The notes: generated from the sequence alone by a model not told the origin. A stretch of 64,000 nt of DNA from CAZNOG01 sp964574635 (GCA_964574635.1 CAZNOG010000009.1:77020-141019); one strand, 5' to 3'. Shown: positions 35,711 through 43,814, counted from the stretch's first letter. Numbers and translations are program-made.

Positions 35711-37282
35711 TTACCCGCGCGATTGCAGCGCGAGCTTCTTGTTCCTGCCTCCTTCCAAAAATTTTCGTCGGCGGATTTCGCCGAAGGGCGCGTCTTCCAC
35801 GTGTGAAGCAATCCACGTGCCGAAGTCGAAGAAATCGATGAGAATGCGGTTGCCGTCGTTTTCGAGCTGCTCGTCGAGGGCCGTTTGAAACTCCCGGAAG
35901 ATCGCCGCTTCCTCGTCGGGGCCGGGGTTTTTCGCAAGGCGTTTCATGAAGTTGATGATCACGGTTTCGATTTCGTGGTCGCGGCGGCGCTTGCTCAGGT
36001 AGCGGGTGGTGGACTTGATGATGTAGTTCAGCAGGTCGTAGTTGCCCAGTTCGTAGTGCACCACGAGGTTGAAGAGTCGGGCATAGCCGTACACGTCTTG
36101 CCTGAGGTGGGTTTCGTTGTCGTTCAGCACGCGGTTGAGCCAGTGCAGGGTCTCCTTGTATCGGCCGGCGCCGAAGTACACCGTGGCGATGGTGTTGTGG
36201 AAGAGGAGTTCCTGCTCCTTGTGCACTCTGGTTTCGTTTTCGTTCATCCACTCGATGATGCCCTCCATGGCGTCCATGGCCTTGTCGTATTCGCCGGTGT
36301 GTTCATAGATGCGCAGCTCACCGCGGTAGGTCGATTTGAAGATCATCAGGGCGATGTCTTCCGAGGCGAATTCCGTCTGCTTTCCGATGTCGCGCATGGC
36401 GCGAATGGTTTCCCTGGCCTTGTCGATCTTGCCCATTTCGATTTCGAGGTTGAGCATGTTGGCGAGGGTTCGCACGTAGCGCTTGGGCAGGTCTTTGCGC
36501 AGGTTGGTGTTCTTGTCGAGGATGGCGCGCACGCGCATGAATTTCACGTAGGCGGTTTCCTTGTCGACGTTTGCGCGGGCGCAGAAGCCTTGGATGTAGT
36601 AGCAGATGGTGGCCGCGCGGTCGCTTTGCGCGGTGTTGCGCCCGAGGATGAGGGGGTGGTGGGAAATCTCCTCCACCAAGGCACGGTCTTCGTCGCTGCG
36701 CACGTAGCCACCGCTGCGGAACACGTAGTTGATTTTGCTGTAGAGGATGTGGTAGGCGGCCAGGTTGCGCAATTTTTCGATCACGTCTTGCTCCTCCTTG
36801 ATCAGCGCGTCGAGGTCCTTGCCGAACTCCCCCGCTTCGTAGGCCTCTTCCAGCAAGAGCTTCTCCCAGTTGAGCAGTTCGAAGTGGTAGTAAAACTTCT
36901 CGTAGGCCACGGCCATTTTCTTGGCGCGGATCAGGAAGCGGTTGCACTCGGCGAAGAGCGCCTTTTTGTACAGTATCTCAATGTTTTTGATCTCCTGCTT
37001 CAGCAAGCTGCTCACCGAGTTGTCGGCGTGGTAGGCGCGGAGGCTTTTCAAGATCAATTTGTAGAGGTGGTTCTTCTCCGAGGGGAAGTGATTGACGAAA
37101 CGCTCGCCGGCAAACTGCTTTTTGATGTCGGCTTCCTCATACACCTGTTGCTTGTCGATGGCGTCGAAGATTTTCAGGTAGTTCTTTTCACCCGCTTGGA
37201 GGGAAGAGCTCAACTTGAAAAATCGTTTTTCACTTTTGGTGAGTGACTTGATCAGGTCAAACAGGTCTGTGGACGGTTTCAT
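35711..37282 (-). CDS. Helical-repeat (TPR-like) cytoplasmic protein
   Basis: A 523-residue all-helical protein without signal peptide. It begins MKPSTDLFDLIKSLTKSEKRFFKL, a pattern I associate with uncharacterised Bacteroidota TPR-like proteins, and continues as paired amphipathic helices (for example YHFELLNWEKLLLEEAYEAGEF, KATIRAMRDIG-like blocks and LLFHNTIATVYFGAGRYKETLHWLNRVL, a recognisable TPR). It likely scaffolds other proteins; partner unknown. The ATG at 37282 is chosen because further upstream codons are Arg/Pro-rich and non-conserved. It stands alone, facing the terminator at 35622. Confidence 0.8.
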   Translation of the reverse strand: MKPSTDLFDLIKSLTKSEKRFFKLSSSLQAGEKNYLKIFDAIDKQQVYEEADIKKQFAGERFVNHFPSEKNHLYKLILKSLRAYHADNSVSSLLKQEIKNIEILYKKALFAECNRFLIRAKKMAVAYEKFYYHFELLNWEKLLLEEAYEAGEFGKDLDALIKEEQDVIEKLRNLAAYHILYSKINYVFRSGGYVRSDEDRALVEEISHHPLILGRNTAQSDRAATICYYIQGFCARANVDKETAYVKFMRVRAILDKNTNLRKDLPKRYVRTLANMLNLEIEMGKIDKARETIRAMRDIGKQTEFASEDIALMIFKSTYRGELRIYEHTGEYDKAMDAMEGIIEWMNENETRVHKEQELLFHNTIATVYFGAGRYKETLHWLNRVLNDNETHLRQDVYGYARLFNLVVHYELGNYDLLNYIIKSTTRYLSKRRRDHEIETVIINFMKRLAKNPGPDEEAAIFREFQTALDEQLENDGNRILIDFFDFGTWIASHVEDAPFGEIRRRKFLEGGRNKKLALQSRG

Positions 37283-37430
37283 TGGGATTACAATGTTTAG
37301 CAATACAAAAAAAACGCGATGGCACGGATAATACAATCGCAATCGGATTTTCCCCACCGCCGAGGCCGAAATAGAAATGCAAGAGCCGGGGAATGCGCGT
37401 CGCGGGTGGCGTGGCGTTTTGGGGGCGGGC

Positions 37431-37471
37431 AAAAAAAGGGGGTGGAAAAGCCGAAGCGCTTTTCCACCCCC
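37431..37471 (-). terminator. Intrinsic terminator of the TlpA-like gene
   Basis: Inverted arms GGGGGTGGAAAAGC (from 37438) and GCTTTTCCACCCCC-like (to 37471) with a 7-base A-run at 37431-37437. On the minus strand it is a 14-bp stem with a T-run, 58 bp after the stop at 37529. Confidence 0.85.
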
Positions 37472-37528
37472 GATAACCATCCTCGCCGACCGATTGGACG
37501 ACGGGATGACACAGGAAAACTCAATGGG

Positions 37529-38104
37529 TCAGAAGCTCTTCACCAGGTCGTCGAGGGCGAGGTGTAGGTTTTGGCCGCGCAGGTTTCGTGCGATGATAGT
37601 GCCCTCGGCGTCGATCAGAACGCTGTAGGGAATGGATCTCACGGCGTAGATGGCGGCCGGTTCCGATTGCCACCCTCCGAGGTCGCTCACGTGGTAGGGC
37701 CAGTTGAGGTTGTCTTGCGCGATGGCGGCCACCCATCTGTCTCGGCTTTTGTCGAGGCTCACGCTATAAATTTCAAATCCTTTGGCGTTTTTGAATTTCG
37801 CCTTGCTGTACTTGTTGTACGCGTTCACCACGTTGGGATTTTCGCGTCGGCAGGGCCCGCACCAGGAAGCCCAAAAATCGATGAGCACGACCTTTCCGCG
37901 GAGGGAAGAGAGTTTCATCACCTCGCCGTCGGGGTTTTCGAAGGCCAGTTCCGGTGCGGTATCGCCGATCTCCAGGCCCACCTGTCCGGTTTTCACCACT
38001 TTGGCGGGGGGCGTAGTCTCGAGCGCCGTATCCCCGGGGTGTGGTCGGGTCATGGCGATCAGCGCCATGAAAATGAGGGGAAAAGAAAGTTTAACTGTAT
38101 GCAT
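37529..38104 (-). CDS. TlpA-like thiol-disulfide oxidoreductase
   Basis: A 191-residue periplasmic thioredoxin-fold protein. Signal/anchor helix at residues ~5-20, then a short linker and one AhpC/TSA-thioredoxin domain with the active site W81-C82-G-P-C85 and cis-proline SIPYSVLIDAEG. The start is the ATG at 38104 (MHTVKLSFPLIFMALIAMT); upstream codons in frame run into the repeat-rich spacer. It would supply reducing power to envelope proteins. It shares with the 11191 protein the phrases ENPNVV and IYSVSLDKSRDRW, so the two are probably paralogues with different N-terminal modules. Confidence 0.9.
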   Translation of the reverse strand: MHTVKLSFPLIFMALIAMTRPHPGDTALETTPPAKVVKTGQVGLEIGDTAPELAFENPDGEVMKLSSLRGKVVLIDFWASWCGPCRRENPNVVNAYNKYSKAKFKNAKGFEIYSVSLDKSRDRWVAAIAQDNLNWPYHVSDLGGWQSEPAAIYAVRSIPYSVLIDAEGTIIARNLRGQNLHLALDDLVKSF

Positions 38105-38375
38105 AATCCTGTGTTTGTATCGAAAATCCATGGTTCCTGTACGGCGGGTCCACCCCAAAGTTGCCTACGACTACGGGTCGGTTTTCCTTGCCTCCGGCGG
38201 CGGTGAAAAGACGTGCACTCGTCGGACGCGCAGGGTTTTTTGGGTTTTTGTGGGTGTATCGCAACTCGCAAAATCCACCTTGGGTTCCAGTCTGCAATGT
38301 ATCCATTTTTTTTCTGGGTACGGTGTTTTGGAGGGGATTTCGATCGGCTGAAGCAAGTTCCGTACCAAGGTTGAA

Positions 38376-38394
38376 TTCCGAAACGAGTTCGGAA
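38376..38394. repeat. REP-like palindrome, copy 1
   Basis: TTCCGAAACGAGTTCGGAA: 7-bp arms around ACGAG, followed by ATGACGC. Same unit as 38619-38639 with one base difference in the loop. Confidence 0.7.
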
Positions 38395-38618
38395 TGACGC
38401 ATTGGTTGCCGGTCTCGTGTCCCCGCGGGGTTTTACCATATTGGGATTGCGTAGGGTGTGGTATCATTCGAACGTGTATGGCGCCGTTTTTTTTACCACA
38501 TAGGCACATAGGGTTTTACGCAAGGGTGTGGAATCATGCGGAGGTTTCAGAAGTTCGCATAGATTTGGCGCTGCGCTTCAAACGATGTCATCCAACCCGA
38601 TCCCTCCGCTACAAAGAG

Positions 38619-38639
38619 ATTCCGAAACAAGTTCGGAAT
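38619..38639. repeat. REP-like palindrome, copy 2
   Basis: ATTCCGAAACAAGTTCGGAAT, followed by GACGC as in copy 1. The arms are one base pair longer here. Similar sequences are common between genes in Bacteroidota, though I cannot count them here. Confidence 0.7.
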
Positions 38640-38807
38640 GACGCGTAGGGTGGAGTGGACGTCCGACAACCGAAAAACAGCGAACTTCCCCTATTCTGTG
38701 CTCTATGTGGCGTAGAGCGGGTGTAAAATGTGGGATTGGGAAGATCAGGTGAAACGGGCTGCGTATCCCGGTAATTATGGTATTAAGTGTTTCGTGCTAT
38801 TCTAGTT

Positions 38808-39260
38808 TCACTTATCGCGAAAAAGTTCGTTCGGGTTAATAATGGGCAATACAAAGTCTTGAAGTGCCGTGCCTTGTAAACGGGTTAATAAAATCCCTCT
38901 CGATGTGGAATAGGTAACGGCTGAAAGTGCGTTTGCCAATGTGGGATCTACGTTCATTCGTTTGTTTTTTCCCTCCATGACGAGCTCCTCGAGGTTTTCA
39001 ATACCGTATATAAAAATCAAATGGAAAACTCCTTTGGCTTCCGTTTCATTTTCGCCTTTGCTAACGGTGTTCAGACTCACATTGAATTCAGCCTTCGCCA
39101 ATTTCTCTTCAATGTTAAAAGCCAACTGAAAAGTCTTTTTCAATTGGTGACCCCTTACTTTGTCCACGTCAAAATTTTCCGGTGTGTCCACCTGCCCTTT
39201 CTTCATTTTGAACTCAATCAAAATGATCTTTTCCGGGTCGAAAACGTTTTTACCCTGCAT
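38808..39260 (-). CDS. SecB-like chaperone of a toxin-antitoxin-chaperone module
   Basis: A 150-residue protein, ~42% G+C against ~57% around. It has a SecB-like layout: an N-terminal strand IILIEFKMKKGQVDTPENF, central strands (FQLAFNIEEKLAKAEFNVSLNTVS; AKGVFHLIFIYGIENLEEL), then a helix (LANALSAVTYSTSRGILLTRLQGTAL) and the SecB-like ending FVLPIINPNELF, which parallels the FPPLLLAPVNFDALY end of classic SecB. It starts inside the end of the antitoxin gene (11-bp overlap) and is third in a toxin-antitoxin-chaperone order. In Mycobacterium tuberculosis the equivalent protein Rv1957 protects its HigA antitoxin; that this one does the same is inference. Confidence 0.7.
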   Translation of the reverse strand: MQGKNVFDPEKIILIEFKMKKGQVDTPENFDVDKVRGHQLKKTFQLAFNIEEKLAKAEFNVSLNTVSKGENETEAKGVFHLIFIYGIENLEELVMEGKNKRMNVDPTLANALSAVTYSTSRGILLTRLQGTALQDFVLPIINPNELFRDK

Positions 39261-39663
39261 GGCTCAATTCAGTATAGGATTCTATCCCTCGAGCACTTCG
39301 CCAAGCTTTACCACTGGTTTTTGTGTCGAGTTTTCTGATACTCACAAAGGTATGCACCTTGACCTCATAGCCATCCTCTACAAATTCCGTCTTTACTTTC
39401 TTCTTGGGCACTTCCAATAAGGGCTCACCCAGTTGAGCCGACAATTTGGCCAGAGAGCGCAAAGTGAAATTATGCTCTCCGTTCAGCCATTTGGATATTT
39501 CGGATGGTTGCTTGTCCATCCTTTCAGCCAGTTCTTTTTTGCTGATTTTGTTTTCAAGCAAAAGCTGGTTGATGCGAACCACCAAGTCGGCATACCAATC
39601 CACGAATATCTCAACATCCTTTGGGGTGTTATCTAATATTCTTTGGAAAACCTCGCTTCTCAT
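39250..39663 (-). CDS. XRE-family HTH antitoxin with long C-terminal extension
   Basis: A 137-residue DNA-binding protein. Residues ~1-25 are an acidic helix with Trp/Tyr, residues ~28-85 a helix-turn-helix of the Cro/C1 type (INQLLLENKISKKELAERMDKQPSEISKWLNGEHNFTLRSLAKLSAQLGEPLLEV), and the remaining ~50 residues (KKVKTEFVEDGYEVKVHTFVSIRKL...) form an extension beyond what ordinary HigA antitoxins carry. In TAC systems such a tail (ChAD) makes the antitoxin unstable unless its SecB-like chaperone binds. It sits between the toxin-like gene (12 bp upstream) and the SecB-like gene (overlapping). It probably autorepresses the operon. Confidence 0.75.
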   Translation of the reverse strand: MRSEVFQRILDNTPKDVEIFVDWYADLVVRINQLLLENKISKKELAERMDKQPSEISKWLNGEHNFTLRSLAKLSAQLGEPLLEVPKKKVKTEFVEDGYEVKVHTFVSIRKLDTKTSGKAWRSARGIESYTELSHAG

Positions 39664-39675
39664 TTTGTTTGCTCT

Positions 39676-40194
39676 TTATATCGTTATATCCTCTCCGCCG
39701 TCGAAACAACGAAATGTTCGTTGGTCCTCATCGATGTATATGTCTTTGTCTCTCAACGCATCCAATATGCGTTTCGCAAAAGTATTGGCTTCTTGAAACA
39801 CCATACTCGTCTTTCCCCCTTGGGCAGTACCGGCTGTTTTCTCACCACCGTTAAAGAGTACCACCAAAGTTTTCGAGATTCGCAGACAATATAAACGAAG
39901 GGGGAAATTGCCATAATTAATGTAAAGGTCTTCCACTTCATAAGTACCTGACGGGGGAAGTGCCTGCGCTGCATTTTCAAATCTGAAGAATTCTTCCACC
40001 GCTCCCATTTCATCGCCGATCTTTTTGGAAATAAATTTTGCCAATTCTTGGAGCGGCCGTTGAAATTCGATGTTGTCCTCATATTTTACGAGAAACTTAT
40101 CGGTTTCGGAAAGCTGTGCATCTAACCACCTCACGGTGTAAAACGTGCATACTTTCCCATGATCGTCAAATATTTCCAATGCAAAGGTATTCAC
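39676..40194 (-). CDS. RelE/HigB-like toxin candidate
   Basis: A 172-residue AT-rich gene, start GTG at 40194 (no ATG is usable). The N-terminal ~50 residues are variable. From about residue 75 it reads ENAAQALPPSGTYEVEDLYINYGNFPLRLYCLRISKTLVVLFNGGEKTAG, whose strand pattern (charged strand, RLYCLR, VVLFNGGEKT) resembles RelE-fold toxins of the HigB type, where this segment contains the mRNA-cleaving face; the final helix FQEANTFAKRILDAL follows. Catalytic residues cannot be assigned with confidence. Position directly before an XRE antitoxin and a SecB-like gene supports the toxin call. It could alternatively be an uncharacterised accessory protein. Confidence 0.55.
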   Translation of the reverse strand: MNTFALEIFDDHGKVCTFYTVRWLDAQLSETDKFLVKYEDNIEFQRPLQELAKFISKKIGDEMGAVEEFFRFENAAQALPPSGTYEVEDLYINYGNFPLRLYCLRISKTLVVLFNGGEKTAGTAQGGKTSMVFQEANTFAKRILDALRDKDIYIDEDQRTFRCFDGGEDITI

Positions 40195-40588
40195 TTTTAA
40201 ACGAATTGCACAGTCTTTTGTTATACTTTTAAGTTAATTTCACAAAACGATCTATTATCTCACTACCCATCAGCAGTTTAGATATATTACTCCAAACCCA
40301 AATCCACCAAACATTCATTTAAGCGAAAAATCGGTGGTCACATTCCCCTTCAAGGGAGAATACTATTGCAAAACACGCTTCATAGCGTTCACCCCCACTC
40401 ACAATCAAGTTCATAGCCAACTAAATTACAACTCTTTTAGGGAAAAGCAATTGCTTGGCATTAATTTTCAAAGTCGTACCGATGGGCCGAAGCGGTAAGT
40501 GTGGGGTGAGGAAGTGGGGAAAGAGGGAGGGCGGTTGGATTGTTGAATGTATGGCGGGCATTTCTACTTTTGCGGTACATTGCAGCTT
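40195..40588. other. AT-rich intergenic region between the TAC module and cdd
   Basis: Roughly 390 bp without a gene. The left part is AT-rich and must hold the promoter of the minus-strand toxin-antitoxin operon; the right part becomes GC-rich and holds the cdd promoter. The transition marks the end of the foreign-looking island. Confidence 0.6.
40544..40572 (+). promoter_or_regulatory. Bacteroidota-type promoter of cdd
   Basis: TTG at 40544-40546, an 18-base gap and TACTTTTG at 40565-40572, matching the TTG-N19-TAnnTTTG consensus, 17 bases before the cdd ATG. Confidence 0.55.
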
Positions 40589-41113
40589 ATGACGCGAAAA
40601 GAACTGAACCTCACTTTCCACGTGGTGGATACCCCGGAGGGGCTCGACGGGGAAGACCGGCGCCTGTTTTCCCGGGCGGTGGAAGCCAAGGAAACCGCAC
40701 ACGCCCCGTATAGCCACTTTCGGGTGGGGGCGGCTTTGTTGCTGGAAAACGGCGAGGTGGTGACCGGCAGCAACCAAGAGAATATCGCGTATCCCAGCGG
40801 ATTGTGCGCGGAGAGGGTGGCGATGTTCGCCGCGGCGGCGCAGTACCCGGGCATGGCCATGGTGGCGCTGGCGGTGGCGACCGACCACGAGGCCGTCGAA
40901 GAAGGAGAAGCCCCTGCCCCACACGGGACGTCCGAAACGGAAAGCCAAGCCGACACCATTTCGCCCTGCGGGGGGTGCCGGCAGGTGATGGTGGAATACG
41001 AAAGGAAGCAAGCGCGTCCCCTGAGGGTGCTCTGCGGCGCGAGCGAGGGTCCGATCACGATTTCCGACGACGCCGGGTCGCTGATGCCTCTGGCGTTCTG
41101 GTCGCAATTGTGA
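40589..41113 (+). CDS. cdd: Cytidine deaminase
   Basis: Deaminates cytidine and deoxycytidine to (deoxy)uridine in pyrimidine salvage. Zinc-site motifs are complete: C73-A-E75 in GLCAERVA (ligand and proton shuttle) and P-C127-GGC130-RQ. The substrate-binding YSHFRVGAALL precedes them. Between the two zinc motifs there is an acidic/Pro-rich loop of ~20 residues (EAVEEGEAPAPHGTSETES) longer than usual. The ATG at 40589 is used since it lies just downstream of a good promoter; 14 upstream codons read into it. 174 aa. Confidence 0.93.
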   Translation: MTRKELNLTFHVVDTPEGLDGEDRRLFSRAVEAKETAHAPYSHFRVGAALLLENGEVVTGSNQENIAYPSGLCAERVAMFAAAAQYPGMAMVALAVATDHEAVEEGEAPAPHGTSETESQADTISPCGGCRQVMVEYERKQARPLRVLCGASEGPITISDDAGSLMPLAFWSQL

Positions 41114-41249
41114 GAAGGAACGGCCGAAGAGGGTTGGGCAATAGACTGATATTTAGTTGGCTGTCGCACGGAAGTGATGTGCGCTCGGGGTCGCCGAACC
41201 CGCTTCGATGGATGGGTGGGAATAAGGCTGCAAGGGCTGATACGTTTCG

Positions 41250-41257
41250 TATATTTG
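41250..41257 (+). promoter_or_regulatory. Possible -7 element for pdhA
   Basis: TATATTTG matches the Bacteroidota -7 consensus TAnnTTTG, 41 bases before the pdhA ATG. The -33 element is not obvious. Confidence 0.4.
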
Positions 41258-41297
41258 CAGCCACATTTGTATTTAGGTCTGTACCAACGCTGATATT

Positions 41298-42458
41298 ATG
41301 GCCACGAAAACGAAGAAATCACAAGCGGAGAGCCCCGAGAAAGAGGGCGCACACAACAAAGGACGGAAGAAATCCGAGGTGAAAGCCGAAGCCAACGGCA
41401 AGGGCACCGCGAAGTCGGCCAAGAAGTCGACCAAATCGACGAAACCGACGAAGACCGGCAAATCCGGCAAGAAGGGTTTTTCCAAAGAGACGTATTTGGA
41501 GTGGTACGAGATGATGTTGTTCATCCGCCGCTTTGAGGAGAAGACCGGGCAGTTGTACATCCAACAGAAATTCGGCGGATTCTGCCACCTCTACGACGGT
41601 CAGGAAGCGGTGGTGGCGGCGTTGGCCTCCGCCAAGCGCAAGGACGACCGCGTGATCACGGCTTACCGGGACCACGCCCACCCCATCGCGTTGGGTTCGG
41701 ACCCGCGGAGGGTGATGGCTGAGTTGTTCGGCCGCACCACGGGATTGGCCAAAGGCAAGGGAGGCTCCATGCACATGTTCGACAAGGAAGTGCACATGTT
41801 CGGTGGGCACGGCATCGTAGGCGGACAGATCGCGTTGGGGGCCGGCATCGCCTTCGCCGACAAGTACCGGGGCGGCGACCAGGTGACCTTCTGCTACATG
41901 GGCGACGGGGCGGTGCGTCAAGGCATTTTGCACGAGACCTTCAACATGGCGATGTTTTGGAAATTGCCGGTGGTGTTCGTGATCGAGAACAACAACTACG
42001 CCATGGGCACCTCGGTGGAGCGCGTGAGCAACGTGACCGACCTGAGCAAATTGGGCCTTTCTTACGATATGCCTTCCATGTCGGTAGACGGCATGAAGTG
42101 CGAAGACGTGCACGAGGCGTACGAGAAGGCCGCCGATCACGCCCGTTCGGGAGAGGGGCCTTACCTGCTGGAAATCCGCACTTACCGATACAAGGGCCAC
42201 TCCATGTCGGACCCCGGGAAGTACAGAACCCGCGAAGAGGTGGACCAATACAAGGAGAAAGACCCCATACTCTGGGTGAAGCACACCATCAAGAAAGAGG
42301 GTTGGATGAGCGAGGAGGACTTCAAAGCCATGGACAAGGACATCAAGGAACGGGTGGAAGAATGCGTGCAATACGCCGAAGACTCGCCCAAACCTGCTCC
42401 GGAAGAGCTGTACGAGGACGTGTACATCCAAGCCGATTACCCTTACGTGAAGTACTGA
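41298..42458 (+). CDS. pdhA: Pyruvate dehydrogenase E1 component, alpha subunit, with basic N-terminal extension
   Basis: Thiamine-diphosphate subunit that decarboxylates pyruvate and passes the acetyl group to lipoyl-E2. After an unusual ~60-residue Lys/Ala/Thr/Ser-rich leader, the catalytic domain starts at FSKETYLEWYEMMLFIRRFEEK. Motifs: CHLYDGQEAV, the TPP region MGDGAVRQGILHETFNMAMFW...ENNNYAMGT (the GDG...NN signature), and YRYKGHSMSDPGKYRTREEV with the phosphate-loop serine. The mature part is normal length. The E1 beta gene is not adjacent; E2 follows 34 bp downstream, a gene arrangement known in Flavobacteria. The leader is discussed in findings. Confidence 0.95.
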   Translation: MATKTKKSQAESPEKEGAHNKGRKKSEVKAEANGKGTAKSAKKSTKSTKPTKTGKSGKKGFSKETYLEWYEMMLFIRRFEEKTGQLYIQQKFGGFCHLYDGQEAVVAALASAKRKDDRVITAYRDHAHPIALGSDPRRVMAELFGRTTGLAKGKGGSMHMFDKEVHMFGGHGIVGGQIALGAGIAFADKYRGGDQVTFCYMGDGAVRQGILHETFNMAMFWKLPVVFVIENNNYAMGTSVERVSNVTDLSKLGLSYDMPSMSVDGMKCEDVHEAYEKAADHARSGEGPYLLEIRTYRYKGHSMSDPGKYRTREEVDQYKEKDPILWVKHTIKKEGWMSEEDFKAMDKDIKERVEECVQYAEDSPKPAPEELYEDVYIQADYPYVKY

Positions 42459-42492
42459 AACCGCCGATAGCCGGCCGAAAACATACAGCATT

Positions 42493-43776
42493 ATGGCAGA
42501 AATAGTTCGCATGCCCAAATTGAGCGACACGATGACCGAAGGCGTGGTCGCGGAATGGCACAAGGAAGTGGGGGACATGGTGAAGGCGGGAGACCTCTTG
42601 GCCGAAATCGAAACGGACAAAGCCACCATGGAGTACGAATCCTTTCAGGAGGGAGTGCTCTTGTACAAAGGCGTGGAAACCGGCGAGGCCAAGCCGGTGG
42701 AAAGCATTTTGGCCATTCTCGGCGAGGAGGGTGAAGACTACAAGGCCCTGCTTGAGAGCGAGGGCGGGGATAACGGAGCCGAGGCCAAAGCCGAGGGCGA
42801 CGACGCTGCGAAAGACGAGGAAAAGGAAGACGGCGGAGACATAGAAGAAACTGCGGAAGAGCGGCCCGCAGCACGGCAAGACTCGGGCGACTCCGGGTCG
42901 AGGGAGACGGAATCGCGGGACGGCCGCCTGAAGGCCTCTCCTCTGGCGAGGAAAATGGCGCAGGAGCTGGGCATAGACCTGGGTGACGTGAAGGGCACCG
43001 GCGAGGGCGGGCGCATCGTAAAACGCGACATAGAAAGCTACACCCCCAAAACCTCAAAAACCACGCACGCCCCTGCGTATGCGGTAGGGAAAGAATCTTA
43101 CCGCGACGAGAATATCTCGCAGATGCGCAAAACCATCGCGAGGCGGCTTTCGGAGAGCAAGTTTTCGGCGCCGCATTTTTACCTGACCATCGAGCTGGAC
43201 ATGGACAGGGCCATGGCTGCGCGGAAGGCGATCAACAAGGCGATAGAGCCGGCGAAGATTTCGGTGAACGACCTGGTGATCAAGGCTGTGGCCGCGGCGC
43301 TGCGCAAGCACCCCCAAGTGAACGCGTCGTTTATGGGCGACAAGATCCGCTACAACGACCACATCCACATCGGGGTGGCGGTGGCGGTGGACGAGGGTCT
43401 GCTGGTGCCGGTGGTGCGCTTTGCGGATACGAAACCGCTGACGGTGATCAACGACGAGGTGAGGGACCTGGCCGAAAAGGCGCGGAACAAGAAGCTGCAA
43501 CCGGCGGATTGGGAGGGCAATACCTTCACGATTTCCAACTTGGGGATGTTCGGCATTGAGGAGTTTACGGCGGTGATCAACCCGCCGGATTCGGCGATTC
43601 TGGCCATCGGCACCATCGTGGAAAAACCGGTGGTGAAGGACGGACAGATCACGGTGGGGCACCGCATGAAGGTGACGATGTCTTGCGACCACCGCAGCGT
43701 GGACGGAGCCGTGGGCAGCGCGTTCCTTCAGACTTTCCGCAAGTACATGGAAGACCCGGTGCTTATTATCGCGTGA
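42493..43776 (+). CDS. pdhC: Dihydrolipoamide acetyltransferase (pyruvate dehydrogenase E2)
   Basis: Core of the pyruvate dehydrogenase complex; transfers acetyl from lipoyl to CoA. Order: one lipoyl domain (residues 1-80, lipoyl-lysine K43 in ETDKATME), an acidic Glu/Asp/Ala-rich flexible linker (~85-140), a peripheral-subunit-binding domain (~145-180, ASPLARKMAQELGIDLGDVKGTGEGGRIVKRDI), a second linker and the catalytic domain (~200-427) with DHRSVDG (D399, H400). Single lipoyl domain gives 427 aa, shorter than Proteobacterial E2s. It follows pdhA by 34 bp in the same operon. Confidence 0.94.
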   Translation: MAEIVRMPKLSDTMTEGVVAEWHKEVGDMVKAGDLLAEIETDKATMEYESFQEGVLLYKGVETGEAKPVESILAILGEEGEDYKALLESEGGDNGAEAKAEGDDAAKDEEKEDGGDIEETAEERPAARQDSGDSGSRETESRDGRLKASPLARKMAQELGIDLGDVKGTGEGGRIVKRDIESYTPKTSKTTHAPAYAVGKESYRDENISQMRKTIARRLSESKFSAPHFYLTIELDMDRAMAARKAINKAIEPAKISVNDLVIKAVAAALRKHPQVNASFMGDKIRYNDHIHIGVAVAVDEGLLVPVVRFADTKPLTVINDEVRDLAEKARNKKLQPADWEGNTFTISNLGMFGIEEFTAVINPPDSAILAIGTIVEKPVVKDGQITVGHRMKVTMSCDHRSVDGAVGSAFLQTFRKYMEDPVLIIA

Positions 43777-43783
43777 GATCGGT

Positions 43784-43814
43784 CGATTGGGTTCCCTACA
43801 CGTGAGCCCAATCG
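43784..43814 (+). terminator. Hairpin after pdhC
   Basis: Arms CGATTGGG and CCCAATCG with a 15-base loop, 8 bases after the stop of pdhC. There is no T-run on either strand, so it is only a weak terminator candidate between the convergent pdhC and LytTR genes. Confidence 0.45.

Larger units (their letters stand above)
38105..38807. other. Non-coding spacer rich in repeats
   Basis: About 700 bp without a supported gene. It holds a copy of the 16-mer GGGTTTTTGTGGGTGT (38242-38257), two REP-like palindromes (38376-38394 and 38619-38639) followed by the same bases ATGACGC, and then becomes AT-richer toward the toxin-antitoxin module. It looks like a recombination-prone junction. Confidence 0.6.

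Noticed and set aside
35885..37246. 453-codon plus-strand frame opposite the helical-repeat gene
   Set aside because: Val/Phe/His-rich composition typical of antisense of helical, Lys/Glu-rich protein. No start context, and flanked by a terminator serving the minus-strand gene.
38105..38509. Open frames in the repeat-rich spacer, e.g. 112 and 126 codons
   Set aside because: They run through the REP-like and 16-mer repeats, with rich Pro/Arg/Ser translations and no conserved start or neighbours.
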